64,000 bases of DNA, from contig NZ_FPHO01000003.1 of assembly GCF_900117455.1 (NCBI RefSeq), forward strand, positions 1,516,501-1,580,500, in the 5' to 3' direction. The stretch's first letter is position 1. Every line of letters starts with the position of its first letter. This DNA comes from Hyphomicrobium sp. CS1GBMeth3 (GTDB taxonomy: Bacteria > Pseudomonadota > Alphaproteobacteria > Rhizobiales > Hyphomicrobiaceae). Of the stretch, positions 35,170 to 44,723 are shown piece by piece. The notes below the pieces were generated by a model, which was given only the letters and a program-made list of their open reading frames with translations, had not been told where the DNA came from and ran no database searches. Position numbers and translations under genes: made by a program.

Positions 35170-36543
35170 TTATGAGTGTGCATAGTCGGCCCCCTGCCGC
35201 GCGAGGCGTGCGGCATAAAACCCATCCATTCCCGACAGCTCGGGCTCTGCATGCGGCAGATGGAAAGGCAGCGTCCTGAGGTCGCCCTCGGGCGTGATCC
35301 AGGCCGCGTCGATCCCGGCTTCTCCCGGCGCGATCGGCAAACGGACGAAGTCGGGGTTCGCGCTAAGGAATTTCGCGATCTGGCGCTCGCCTTCCTCGGG
35401 CTCGAGCGAGCAGACACAGTAGACGAGCCGTCCACCCGGGCGGACGAGCTGCGCGGCTTTGTCGAGCAGGCCCTCCTGCAGAGCGACGCGCTGCGAGGTG
35501 TCGTCCTTGCGCCTCAAGTGCAGGATGTCAGGGTGGCGGCGGATGGTGCCGGTGGCGCTGCAGGGAGCATCGAGCAGCACGCCGTCGAAAAGCCGCTCCG
35601 GCTCCCAGGCGCGCAGGTCCGCTTCGACCACATCCGCTTCAAGCTTGAGCCGCGCCAGGTTCTCCTTGAGCCGGCTGAGTCGGGCCGGCGACTGGTCAAC
35701 CGCCGTGACAATCGCGCCGGCCGCGGCCAGCTCGGCGGTCTTGCCGCCCGGCGCCGCGCAAAGATCGGCGATCTCCTGTCCCGCGGCCGGCTCGAGCAGG
35801 CGCACCGGCAGCGCCGCGCCGGCGTCCTGCACCCACCACGCGCCGTCTCCATAGCCCGGCAACGCCTCGACGCGGCCCGCATCCGCGCGGCTGAGCCGGA
35901 TCGTGCCCGTTGCGAGCAAGTGACCTCCGAGCCGTTCGGCCCACGCGCCGGCCTCGGCCTTGGCGGAAAGATCGAGCGGCGCCTCGGTGAGCGACGCGGC
36001 GGCGATCTCGCGCGCGGTCTCGTCGCCATAGGCTTCGCGCCAGCGCGCCAGCAGCCAATCCGGAACGTTGCAGGCGACGGGGTCGAGCCCCGTCAGAAGC
36101 TCCTTGCCCTCGGTCGAGACGCGCCGCAGCACGGCATTGGTCAGCCGGTCGAAGCGGCGCGCCTTCGGGTCGGCACGGCTGAGATCGACGGCAAGGCTGA
36201 TGGCGGCGTGCGGAGGCGTCTCGAGGATCAGGAGCTGCGCCGAAGCCGACAGCAGGATCGGCACCAGGCTGCCGCTGTCGGGCGGCGTCTTCGTAAGGAA
36301 CGAGGAGACGACAGACTCGAGCTCGCCCCTCCGCCGCAGCACGGTCATCACGAGGAGGCGCGCGAACGCCCTGTCGCGGGACTCGAGCGGTCCCACCTTG
36401 CCGATGGCCGCATCGAAGGCGTCGTCGAGCGGGCGCCCCCGCTCGAGGATCGAGACGAGGCACGCCACCGCGGCCGCCCGGGCGGCATAGCCCGAAGGTT
36501 TGGAAGGTGGCGCTGGGCGCTTTGGGCGGCGCGGAGGCGGCAT
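35170..36543 (-). CDS. rsmB: 16S rRNA m5C methyltransferase (RsmB/Sun type)
   Basis: The protein is 457 residues. An N-terminal NusB-like helical domain (about residues 20-160) is followed by the Rossmann methyltransferase: SAM motif DLCAAPGGKTAELA, motif IV LLDAPCSATG and motif VI YCVCSLEPEEGE, each of the last two carrying a catalytic Cys. It methylates C967-type cytosine in 16S rRNA. First gene of a rsmB-heparinase-purH-GNAT unit. Confidence 0.94.
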   Translation of the reverse strand: MPPPRRPKRPAPPSKPSGYAARAAAVACLVSILERGRPLDDAFDAAIGKVGPLESRDRAFARLLVMTVLRRRGELESVVSSFLTKTPPDSGSLVPILLSASAQLLILETPPHAAISLAVDLSRADPKARRFDRLTNAVLRRVSTEGKELLTGLDPVACNVPDWLLARWREAYGDETAREIAAASLTEAPLDLSAKAEAGAWAERLGGHLLATGTIRLSRADAGRVEALPGYGDGAWWVQDAGAALPVRLLEPAAGQEIADLCAAPGGKTAELAAAGAIVTAVDQSPARLSRLKENLARLKLEADVVEADLRAWEPERLFDGVLLDAPCSATGTIRRHPDILHLRRKDDTSQRVALQEGLLDKAAQLVRPGGRLVYCVCSLEPEEGERQIAKFLSANPDFVRLPIAPGEAGIDAAWITPEGDLRTLPFHLPHAEPELSGMDGFYAARLARQGADYAHS

Positions 36544-36707
36544 GAGGCGTTCACCAAAGGTTAGGAGGGTTGCTGCCAGTTACGCTATCCCCGCGTCGGG
36601 GACAACGGCGGCAGTCCGAAGCCAGACTTTCCGATGCATCCAGTGAACCATCCGGCGGTCCGCGGCTTGCCCTGCCGGGCCTTCACCCCTAAGAACGGCC
36701 TTCCCTG

Positions 36708-36743
36708 GCGCCCTTTCCCCGCTCGCGGGAAAGGCCGGGGCGC
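36708..36743. repeat. Intergenic palindrome before hisZ
   Basis: CTTTCCC...GGGAAAG (36713-36719, 36727-36733) lies inside GCGCC...GGCGC. The type is a GC-rich dispersed palindrome in which a run of TTCCC meets its complement. The 296-nt gap 36544-36839 otherwise contains only the hisZ leader. A short frame through it starting ATG-CAT at about 36633 has just three His codons and no clear attenuator fold, so I do not call a his attenuator. Confidence 0.4.
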
Positions 36744-36839
36744 GAAGGGCGGCCTCTTGAGCCCACAACCATCCTTCGCCCACTGATCCGACCACGTGCT
36801 CAGGCCAAGGGCACGTGGGCACGAGTCGAGGACCTCTCC

Positions 36840-38018
36840 ATGGCCGCCGAGACGGCGAAACAATTCGAGGCCTTGGAAGCCTGCGCGCAGACGCTGCTCG
36901 GGGTGTTCACGCGCGCCGGCTACGAGGCCGTGTCTCCGGCCATCATCCAGCCCGCCAGCGTCTTCCTGGACGTGGTCGGCGAGCGCCTGCGCGCCCGCAC
37001 CTACGTCTTCACCGACCTCGATGGCGACGAGCTGTGCATGCGCCCCGATATTACGGTGCCGACCTGCCGTCTGCACATCGAGCGCCATCCCTCGGGGAAC
37101 GTCCCCGCCAGATACAGCTACAACGGGCCGGCATTCCGCTTTCAGCCGCAAGGCAGCGGTCGTGCCCATACGCGCGAGTTCCGCCAGACCGGCATCGAGG
37201 CTTTCGGCGAGGCCAACCGCGAGCGCGCCGAGGCCGAGATCGTCGCCACCGTCATCACCGGGCTCGAAGCCGCAGGGCTCTCCTCCTATCAGTTGCGCTT
37301 CGGCGACCTGGGACTCATGAGCGCCATCCTGCGGGCCGCCGACATGCCGTCGCGCTGGCGCCGGCGGCTGCTGCATCTTTTCTGGCATCCGGATGCTTTC
37401 AAGGCGGAGCTGCGCCGGCTGACGACGGAACCCGGCGCGCCGGCTGCTGACATTCCAAAGCCGTTGCGCGACGCGATCGATCCCGACAATCCCGAGACCG
37501 CGGAGCCCGCCGTCATCAGCTATCTTGAGGAGAACGGCATCGAATCCATTGGCGCGCGCACGACGGCTGAGATCGCCGAGAACCTGCTCGGCCGCGTGGA
37601 GGATGCGCGCTCCGAGCCTCTGCCGGCCAAGACCGCGCAATTGATCGCGAGCTATGTGGCGATCATCGCGCCCGCGCGTGCGTCCGTCCGCCGTATTCGC
37701 GAACTCGCGACGTTGATGGGCATCAACGTCGAGGCGGCGATCGGTGCCCACGAATGGCGGCTCGAGCTGATGGCGCGTGCCGGCGTCGATCTCGACCAGG
37801 CCGAGTTCTCGGCCGACTTCGGCCGCGCGCTCGAATACTACACGGGCTTCGTGTTCGAGGTCGTGACGCCGGAGCTTGGTCGCAAAAGCCCCATTGCGGG
37901 CGGCGGCCGCTACGATCACCTGCTGAAAGCTGTCGGTGCCGCAGAGGACGTGCCCGCCGTCGGCGCTGCCGTGCACACGGATCGCGTCCTCGCCGCCTTG
38001 AACGGAGGCGCCTCCTGA
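36840..38018 (+). CDS. hisZ: ATP phosphoribosyltransferase regulatory subunit
   Basis: The protein is 392 residues, a histidyl-tRNA synthetase-like protein without synthetase activity that forms the hetero-octamer with short-form His[46 protein letters not shown] and the C-terminal [14 protein letters not shown] are class II synthetase remnants. GAGGA lies before the ATG. The stop overlaps the hisG start. Confidence 0.93.
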   Translation: MAAETAKQFEALEACAQTLLGVFTRAGYEAVSPAIIQPASVFLDVVGERLRARTYVFTDLDGDELCMRPDITVPTCRLHIERHPSGNVPARYSYNGPAFRFQPQGSGRAHTREFRQTGIEAFGEANRERAEAEIVATVITGLEAAGLSSYQLRFGDLGLMSAILRAADMPSRWRRRLLHLFWHPDAFKAELRRLTTEPGAPAADIPKPLRDAIDPDNPETAEPAVISYLEENGIESIGARTTAEIAENLLGRVEDARSEPLPAKTAQLIASYVAIIAPARASVRRIRELATLMGINVEAAIGAHEWRLELMARAGVDLDQAEFSADFGRALEYYTGFVFEVVTPELGRKSPIAGGGRYDHLLKAVGAAEDVPAVGAAVHTDRVLAALNGGAS

Positions 38019-38716
38019 TGTCCGAAAAATTGATCCTCGGCGTGCCGTCGAAAGGCCGTCTCATGGAGCAGACGCAGGAAGCGTTCGCGGTGGCCGGCCT
38101 CACGTTGCGCAAGACCGGCAATGCCCGCGGCTATCGCGGCGAGATCGTCGAATTGCCCGACATCGACGTGGCCTTCGTGTCGGCCTCCGAAATTGCCTGG
38201 CACCTGAAGACCGGCCGCGTGCACCTCGGTATTACCGGCGAGGATCTGGTCAACGAGCAGATGTCGGATGCCGCCACGCGCGTGACGTTCCTGCGCAAGC
38301 TCGGCTTCGGCCATGCCGATGTTGTCGTAGCCGTGCCGAATTGCTGGGTCGACGTGCATACGATGGCCGATCTGGCGGAGATCGCGCTGCCGTTTCGCCG
38401 CGCCCACGGCCGCTGGTACCGCGTCGCCACCAAGTATCTGAACCTAACACGTCGCTTCTTCGCTGCGCGCGGCGTCACCGACTACCGCATCATCGAAAGC
38501 CTCGGCGCAACCGAAGGCACGCCGGCGGCTGGCACGGCCGAGCTGATCGTAGACATCACGACCACGGGCACGACGCTCAAGGCCAACGGTCTCAGGATTC
38601 TCGATGACGGCCTGATCCTGCGCTCCGAGGCGAGCCTCATCGCATCCAACGTCGCTACGTGGACACCTCCTGTTCGATCCGTGATGGAAGAGATCGCCGC
38701 CCTGATGACGGCTTAA
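38018..38716 (+). CDS. hisG: ATP phosphoribosyltransferase, short form
   Basis: The protein is 232 residues, lacking the C-terminal regulatory domain of the long form, so it needs HisZ. It condenses ATP with PRPP in the first step of histidine synthesis. [12 protein letters not shown] at the N-terminus, GITGEDLV and the PRPP loop around [18 protein letters not shown] are clear. The start overlaps the hisZ stop (TGATG). Confidence 0.95.
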   Translation: MSEKLILGVPSKGRLMEQTQEAFAVAGLTLRKTGNARGYRGEIVELPDIDVAFVSASEIAWHLKTGRVHLGITGEDLVNEQMSDAATRVTFLRKLGFGHADVVVAVPNCWVDVHTMADLAEIALPFRRAHGRWYRVATKYLNLTRRFFAARGVTDYRIIESLGATEGTPAAGTAELIVDITTTGTTLKANGLRILDDGLILRSEASLIASNVATWTPPVRSVMEEIAALMTA

Positions 38717-38823
38717 CGCTCCAGCGGTGCGCTTCACTAGCGCGCCGGGGGAGACGGGTCACATTCAGGCCGGCTTCATGCGCGAGCCATAAGCCAGCTC
38801 GGAAAACAGAGGTGAGATCGACG

Positions 38824-39102
38824 ATGTCCGCACTGCGTATCGTGGCCCTGGGATGCGTCACGGCCGCCTTTGGCGCGGCATCGATGCGCGGTGCCGAAGC
38901 ACAGGCAAATTGTGACACCTACGGCAAGCTCGCGCTACGCCAGCAGCAGGAGAACGTCGAGTTGAAATGCGGGTTCACCGGACCGCAATGGGCACCCGAC
39001 CTCAAAGCGCATGTCGCGTGGTGCGCTGGCGTTGGTCCTGACCGATGGAAAGCGGAGCTTCAAGCTCGCCAGCTGCAGCTCGACGCCTGCAAGGCGAAGT
39101 AA
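38824..39102 (+). CDS. Small secreted cysteine-containing protein
   Basis: The protein is 92 residues. A signal peptide of about 27 residues ends AEAQA. The mature part holds four Cys with surrounding Trp (LKCGFTGPQW, AWCAGVGPDRW), likely two disulfides in the periplasm. GAGGTGA precedes the ATG. Similar short proteins are common and uncharacterised in Hyphomicrobiales. It follows hisG by 107 nt and is probably separate. Confidence 0.65.
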   Translation: MSALRIVALGCVTAAFGAASMRGAEAQANCDTYGKLALRQQQENVELKCGFTGPQWAPDLKAHVAWCAGVGPDRWKAELQARQLQLDACKAK

Positions 39103-39149
39103 GCAGGTCCACGAGGCGCATTTGCTGCTCGGCGCTCCGCATCATCCGC

Positions 39150-39191
39150 GAAAAATTTAAGGGCGAGCCCCGCCAGCGCGGAACTCGCCCT
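39150..39191 (-). terminator. Terminator after the DUF1150 gene
   Basis: On the minus strand AGGGCGAG/CTCGCCCT (39160-39167, 39184-39191) forms an 8-bp stem followed by TTAAATTTTT. It lies 25 nt downstream of the DUF1150 stop and ends the Hsp20-DUF1150 unit. Confidence 0.75.
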
Positions 39192-39215
39192 CGTAAATCT
39201 CGCCTGATCCAGCGC

Positions 39216-39503
39216 TTAGTGCACGCTGGCGATCTCGAGCTCGCCATCCATGGCGTGGCTGAGAGCCGCCTGGCGCGTATCCGTCAGCGCGATCGGCGTG
39301 CCGTCAGCTGCGTGAAGTGCGAACAGATTGATGCCGCGCGGCAGATCTTCGATCGCCGGAAACATCTCCAGCGCTTCGTCGGAGGACATCGTCTTGATGT
39401 AAGCCACCTGCCCACCACCGAGCCTTGCGAGCTCGATCTCGCTCATCACGGGAGCGACCACAGGCTGCGCCTTCGAGCGCCGCTTCGTTGTATTCTCTTT
39501 CAT
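39216..39503 (-). CDS. DUF1150 family protein
   Basis: The protein is 95 residues from ATG 39503 with GGAGGAG upstream. The conserved core is ELARLGGGQVAYIKTMSSDEALEMFP and FALHAADGTPIALTDTRQAA. DUF1150 almost always follows a small heat-shock gene in alphaproteobacteria, as here, so a role in protein-aggregate handling or heat response is inferred; its mechanism is unknown. Confidence 0.88.
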   Translation of the reverse strand: MKENTTKRRSKAQPVVAPVMSEIELARLGGGQVAYIKTMSSDEALEMFPAIEDLPRGINLFALHAADGTPIALTDTRQAALSHAMDGELEIASVH

Positions 39504-39680
39504 GACGCAACTCCTCCTCTCTCGAGGTATTCCAACGTCATGGTAACGAGGCAGGCACCGAATTTCCTTCGCTACCTCACACCATGATCTTACGATTCGA
39601 TACGCTTGGCTGTAGCGGACAGGCACCTAAGCGAGACGAATCAATCGCCTTCAGGGTTCACTTAGCGTCGAATCGACGCA

Positions 39681-40112
39681 TCAATCCGAACCGGTACCGA
39701 TCTCGATCTTTCGTACAAGCCGATGTGGCTCATGCCGGACGAGATCGATCGCAAGCAGCCCGTTCGAAAGATCCGCCGACTGAACCTCGATGCCATCCGC
39801 CAGCACGAATGTCCTCGTGAACTGGCGCGCCGCGATCCCGCGATAGAGATACTCGCGCGATTTGTCGTCCTGTTGGCGTCCGCGCACGGAGAGCTGATTG
39901 TCCTCGACCACGATCTCCAGCTGATCGCGGGTAAAACCCGCGAGCGCGATCGTGATGCGCAGCTTGTCCTTGCCGCTTTCTGAAGCGGCCACGCGCTCGA
40001 TATTGTACGGAGGGTAACCCTCGTTGCCGCCCTTGCCCGTGCGGTCGATGAGACGCTCGATCTCCTCGAAGCCCAGAAGCAGCGGGTTGGACAGCACTGA
40101 TAGCCTGCTCAT
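39681..40112 (-). CDS. Small heat-shock protein Hsp20 (IbpA-like)
   Basis: The protein is 143 residues with an alpha-crystallin domain in the middle (YNIERVAASESGKDKLRITIALAGF to FVLADGIEVQSADLSNGLLAIDL). The C-terminal IEI is the I-x-I tail motif that drives oligomerisation. ATP-independent holdase. The leader contains CGAAAGGGCTTTCG directly upstream of the ATG, a tiny stem placing the ribosome site in its loop; I do not see a complete ROSE thermometer. DUF1150 follows after 177 nt. Confidence 0.92.
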   Translation of the reverse strand: MSRLSVLSNPLLLGFEEIERLIDRTGKGGNEGYPPYNIERVAASESGKDKLRITIALAGFTRDQLEIVVEDNQLSVRGRQQDDKSREYLYRGIAARQFTRTFVLADGIEVQSADLSNGLLAIDLVRHEPHRLVRKIEIGTGSD

Positions 40113-40281
40113 GACAGCGAAAGCCCTTTCGATAAGCGACCTTCTTTCTACTTAAACGCGGCGGTACCAAGTCAGATCACCGCCTGCCGGCCCCCGAAGG
40201 GCTCCGGTTTATGAACGAAATATGGGATGAGTAGAGCGCTGTTCAAGCGGCAGGCTGGCTGAGGCACCTGGTACGAATGGC

Positions 40282-41052
40282 CTAGGCTTGGGCAGCCCGC
40301 TGCGGCTCCAGAACGGCCCGGAGCAGCGTCGCCTTGCGTTCGAGGTGCCGCGTCACCTCGTCGAGCCGCGCCGGATCCTGGAAGCGCCCTCCGATGGCGG
40401 CGAGCAGCACACGTTTGAGTTCGTCCAGCGTGCCGCGCAGCGCGCCTTCCGTGCACGCCAGCGTTTCGGCAACAAGCTCGGCGGGATCGCGTCCGGGAAG
40501 CGCCACCCCGCGCGCGGGACGGGTCCACCGGACCGGTTTGCCGGCTGTGATGAAGCGGCCGTAGGCTGACATCACGTAGCGGCCGAGCTCGGTGAGCACG
40601 ATGGTCGCGCGCGGCGCCCGCCCGCCCTCGTGAGGCGCCGTCAGCCCGGCCCGACTGAGAGACAGCGCCGCCCGACGCCGCGCCGCGCTGAGCGAGCGCG
40701 ACATGCCGGGCTCGGTTACGGCGAGCGGTGCGCCTGCGGTCGCGGCTGCGATCAAAATTTCGCGCTCGCGCTGCCCGAGGCGGAGTCGGCGCAGACTGTC
40801 GTGCCCGCCTTCGAAGGCCGTCCGGCACTGCCCGCAAGGCGCCAGCGCCCGGAGCCAAGCGCAGGCGTCGTCGCCTGCCGGCGTGAGGTGGCTGAAGAGC
40901 CGGCTGAGTGCGGGGCAGGCCGCCCCGGTATGGGGGCAAACGAGCGCCGCCGGCACCACATTGAGGGTGGCCGGAAAAGTAGCCGGACTTTCCGGCACCA
41001 GACGATGCAGCGTGTCTGCAACGGCTGATGCCTTTGGCACGATCTGATGCAC
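40282..41052 (-). CDS. Unknown protein with Cys cluster and winged-helix-like middle
   Basis: The protein is 256 residues from GTG 41052 (GGCGGGG upstream). The N-terminal third has CPHTGAACPAL and CGQCRTAF, giving five Cys that could bind zinc. The middle (about residues 90-165) reads as a winged helix: GQREREILIAAAT, a recognition-like helix SLSAARRRAALSLSRAGL, and a wing ATIVLTELGRYVMSAYG. The C-terminal ~60 residues are helical and may dimerise. No family recognised. It may be a DNA-binding regulator. The nested palindrome at 41093-41208 lies immediately upstream of it. The longer overlapping minus-strand frame is Arg/Ala-rich shadow. Confidence 0.65.
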   Translation of the reverse strand: MHQIVPKASAVADTLHRLVPESPATFPATLNVVPAALVCPHTGAACPALSRLFSHLTPAGDDACAWLRALAPCGQCRTAFEGGHDSLRRLRLGQREREILIAAATAGAPLAVTEPGMSRSLSAARRRAALSLSRAGLTAPHEGGRAPRATIVLTELGRYVMSAYGRFITAGKPVRWTRPARGVALPGRDPAELVAETLACTEGALRGTLDELKRVLLAAIGGRFQDPARLDEVTRHLERKATLLRAVLEPQRAAQA

Positions 41053-41092
41053 GTCCCCGCCTCTGACGCCTCGAATGGCACAGTTCGTTACG

Positions 41093-41208
41093 ACCCTGTG
41101 GCACCAGACGATTCAGCGGGCGCTGCATCGGCAAGTGCCGGGCACAAAACGATATGATGAGTCAGAGGTTTACTGGCATTTGCTGATGCGGAGCTTGTGC
41201 CACAGGGT
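41093..41208 (+). other. 116-nt nested palindrome (candidate structured RNA or MITE-like element)
   Basis: The outer arms ACCCTGTGGCAC (41093-41104) and GTGCCACAGGGT (41197-41208) are perfect complements. Inside, GCATCGGCAAGTGCC (41125-41139) pairs with GGCATTTGCTGATGC (41175-41189) over 15 bp with two G-T pairs. The apical loop is 35 nt. As + strand RNA both exceptions are G-U wobbles; as minus-strand RNA they would be A-C mismatches. It lies between the glyoxalase stop and the start of the 40282-41052 gene, both on the minus strand. No T-run follows. Confidence 0.6.
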
Positions 41209-41221
41209 GAATGGGTGCGCC

Positions 41222-41617
41222 CTATCGGAAGCGTCCGCTTTTCTCCAGCATCTCGATCTTGTACCCGTCCGGATCCTCGATGAAGAAGAACCGGCCGAAC
41301 GGCTTGCCGTCGTGCGTCATCTGCTTGATATCTTTAGGGGAATATCCGAGCGCCGCGATCCGCTCCCGCTCCGCTTCCAGGTTGTCGACGACGAAGGCGA
41401 TATGTCCGTACCCGTTGCCAAGGTCGTAAGGCTCAGTCCGGCCCTTGTTGACCGTCAGCTCCACCTCGAAGTCGGCCTCCGGGCTGCGAAGGTAAATGAG
41501 AGTGAAGTCGGGAAAGTCCACCCGCTCGGCGATCGAAAGCCCGAATACTTGACTATAGAACGCGACGCTCTTCGCCTCGTTCAGAACCCGCACCATCGAA
41601 TGGATGGCCTTCGCCAT
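41222..41617 (-). CDS. gloA: Lactoylglutathione lyase (glyoxalase I), VOC fold
   Basis: The protein is 131 residues. It isomerises the glutathione-methylglyoxal hemithioacetal to S-lactoylglutathione. SMVRVLNEAKSVAFYSQVFGL, ELTVNKG, NGYGHIAFVVDNLEAE and FFIEDPDGYKIEMLE contain the four metal ligands of the VOC family (His, Glu, His, Glu). AGGGAGGAC precedes the ATG. It is divergent from pccB. Confidence 0.85.
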   Translation of the reverse strand: MAKAIHSMVRVLNEAKSVAFYSQVFGLSIAERVDFPDFTLIYLRSPEADFEVELTVNKGRTEPYDLGNGYGHIAFVVDNLEAERERIAALGYSPKDIKQMTHDGKPFGRFFFIEDPDGYKIEMLEKSGRFR

Positions 41618-41766
41618 GTCGTCCTCCCTCTCGGCGGTTCCGCCGCAGGGCCACAGCCCTGCGTCCGTAGCGCCGTCTCTCCTTTATTGGCTGGCCGAGG
41701 GGCCCTGTGCTATCCCCACGCCAGCCATAGCCAATCACCGGACATCTACATACGGGGAACGTCTCA

Positions 41767-43299
<1,533 letters not shown>

Positions 43300-43430
43300 G
43301 CTGCGGCCGCTAACCGACCTGCCCGAACAATTCCGCACGCTTCGCCTCAAGACAGCCCAATCTCGGCGCTAGAAGCAACGCGTGCGGGCTGTCGAATAAC
43401 TTGCGGGGGCTGTCTCGAAGGGTGGGGGCC

Positions 43431-43664
43431 TTGAAGCTGCATCAGTTCGAAATGCATGGCGTCGGTCGGGCAGTGCTCGTCCACATCGTGCTGGGCGACA
43501 ACGAGGCCGATCTTGCCGCGTCCCGGCAATGGCTGGAGGCCACCGTCGAGGTCCCGGTAAAGGGCACGATGGACGAGGATGGCCTCAGGACGGCGGCCAT
43601 GACGTTCCTGCGCGATACGCTGAACGCGGAGATTGCAGCCCTCAGAAGCGGCCCGCTCGGCTAG
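43431..43664 (+). CDS. Small hypothetical protein after pccB
   Basis: The protein is 77 residues if started at TTG 43431, which has GGTGGGGG upstream; ATG 43452 is the alternative. The sequence is ordinary mixed alpha/beta (GRAVLVHIVLGDNEADLAAS, EVPVKGTMDEDGLRT) and its third-base GC matches neighbours. No family recognised. It follows pccB by about 130 nt and may be on its transcript. Confidence 0.5.
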   Translation: MKLHQFEMHGVGRAVLVHIVLGDNEADLAASRQWLEATVEVPVKGTMDEDGLRTAAMTFLRDTLNAEIAALRSGPLG

Positions 43665-43867
43665 CCAAGACATTCCGAAATATCTTTGAAGTTTGCGCCC
43701 GCTCTCCGCGCAAGAGCCGGGCTGATCGCCTTCCTTCCGGTCATATACGTACTATTGTTCACGGAGGAACGTCCCGGTAAGCTCATGCCGTTCAGGAGCT
43801 GAAACGGGGCCGCGCGTCACCCAAGGATGACGTGCGCCCAAATGTGGGACCGGAGCCGTCTAGATCT

Positions 43868-44719
43868 ATGACCAACATAAGGTCGCATGAGCGACCTGCG
43901 TGCGAGGTGTGCCTGCGTTCCGGGACCACGCTCGTGAAGAAGTACACGCGCGGCCCGTGGCCCGTCGTGGCGTGCAGCGCGTGCGGATTCGTGTACCTGG
44001 GCCGCGTACCGGACTACGAGGATTTGTCCGTCACGCTGGCTTGGGAGAAGCAGCATGCCGAGGAGAAGGAGCGGCGCAAGAAGACCAACAAGCTCGCCCG
44101 CTTCGATGCGCTAACGCGTTTCCGCTTGAAGCTCGGCAAGCTTGTCGACCGCGCGCGCCACAAGCGCGCCGTTGTCATGAGCGACCGCGTGCTCGAGATC
44201 GGCTGCGGGGGCGGAACGCGAATTCCTCCGGGGCCGACGCCCTATGGCATCGAGATCAGCAAGGGCCTCTACGAACGCGCGCGCCCCATTTTTGGGGCTC
44301 GTGGTGGGACTGTCTATCACGAGCCCGCCACCACGGGCATCGAGCGCTTTCCGGAGAGTTTCTTCGACAGCATCATTATGCGCAGCTACCTCGAGCACGA
44401 GGCACAGCCGCGCCTGATCCTCGAGCGAGCCTTCGCGCGCCTAAAACCGGGCGGCAAGATCGTGCTGCGCTCACCGAACTACAACTCGATCAATCGGCAC
44501 ATCATGGGCTCGGAATGGTGCGGCTTCCGCTTCCCCGACCACGTCAATTATTTCACACCGCGATCGCTCGGTGCGTTGGCGCGGAGCATTGGCTACGAGT
44601 TCCGCTGGAAGAACTGGATGTCGCTGTTCGACGATAATTTGATCGTTGAGCTGCGTAAGCCCCAACAGGCGCGGAACAAGCAGGACCTTGCACACGCCGA
44701 GAGCTCCGCGGTGCCTTGA
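43868..44719 (+). CDS. SAM-dependent methyltransferase with N-terminal zinc-knuckle-like pair
   Basis: The protein is 283 residues from ATG 43868; GTG 43832 in the same frame is the alternative. CEVC near residue 11 and CSAC near residue 37 form two CxxC pairs likely to bind zinc, as in methyltransferases of nucleotide-sugar or polysaccharide loci. Motif I is VLEIGCGGGTRIPP, then FFDSIIMRSYLEHEAQPR and LKPGGKIVLRSPN. The class resembles methyltransferase type 11/12 proteins acting on glycan building blocks. It converges with the acyltransferase gene 4 nt away. Confidence 0.85.
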   Translation: MTNIRSHERPACEVCLRSGTTLVKKYTRGPWPVVACSACGFVYLGRVPDYEDLSVTLAWEKQHAEEKERRKKTNKLARFDALTRFRLKLGKLVDRARHKRAVVMSDRVLEIGCGGGTRIPPGPTPYGIEISKGLYERARPIFGARGGTVYHEPATTGIERFPESFFDSIIMRSYLEHEAQPRLILERAFARLKPGGKIVLRSPNYNSINRHIMGSEWCGFRFPDHVNYFTPRSLGALARSIGYEFRWKNWMSLFDDNLIVELRKPQQARNKQDLAHAESSAVP

Positions 44720-44723
44720 GCTG

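Noticed and set aside
36580..36822. Frame or his-leader peptide upstream of hisZ
   Set aside because: Only three His codons, no alternative terminator/antiterminator pair, and the reading is a translated dispersed palindrome.
40113..40171. ROSE-type RNA thermometer upstream of Hsp20
   Set aside because: Only a 5-bp stem CGAAA/TTTCG with the ribosome site in the loop is seen. The multi-hairpin ROSE layout and its conserved anti-SD are missing.
40172..41134. Long minus-strand frame overlapping the 40282-41052 gene
   Set aside because: Its translation is almost only Arg, Ala and Gly, as expected for a shadow frame of a GC-rich gene. It also runs through the palindrome.
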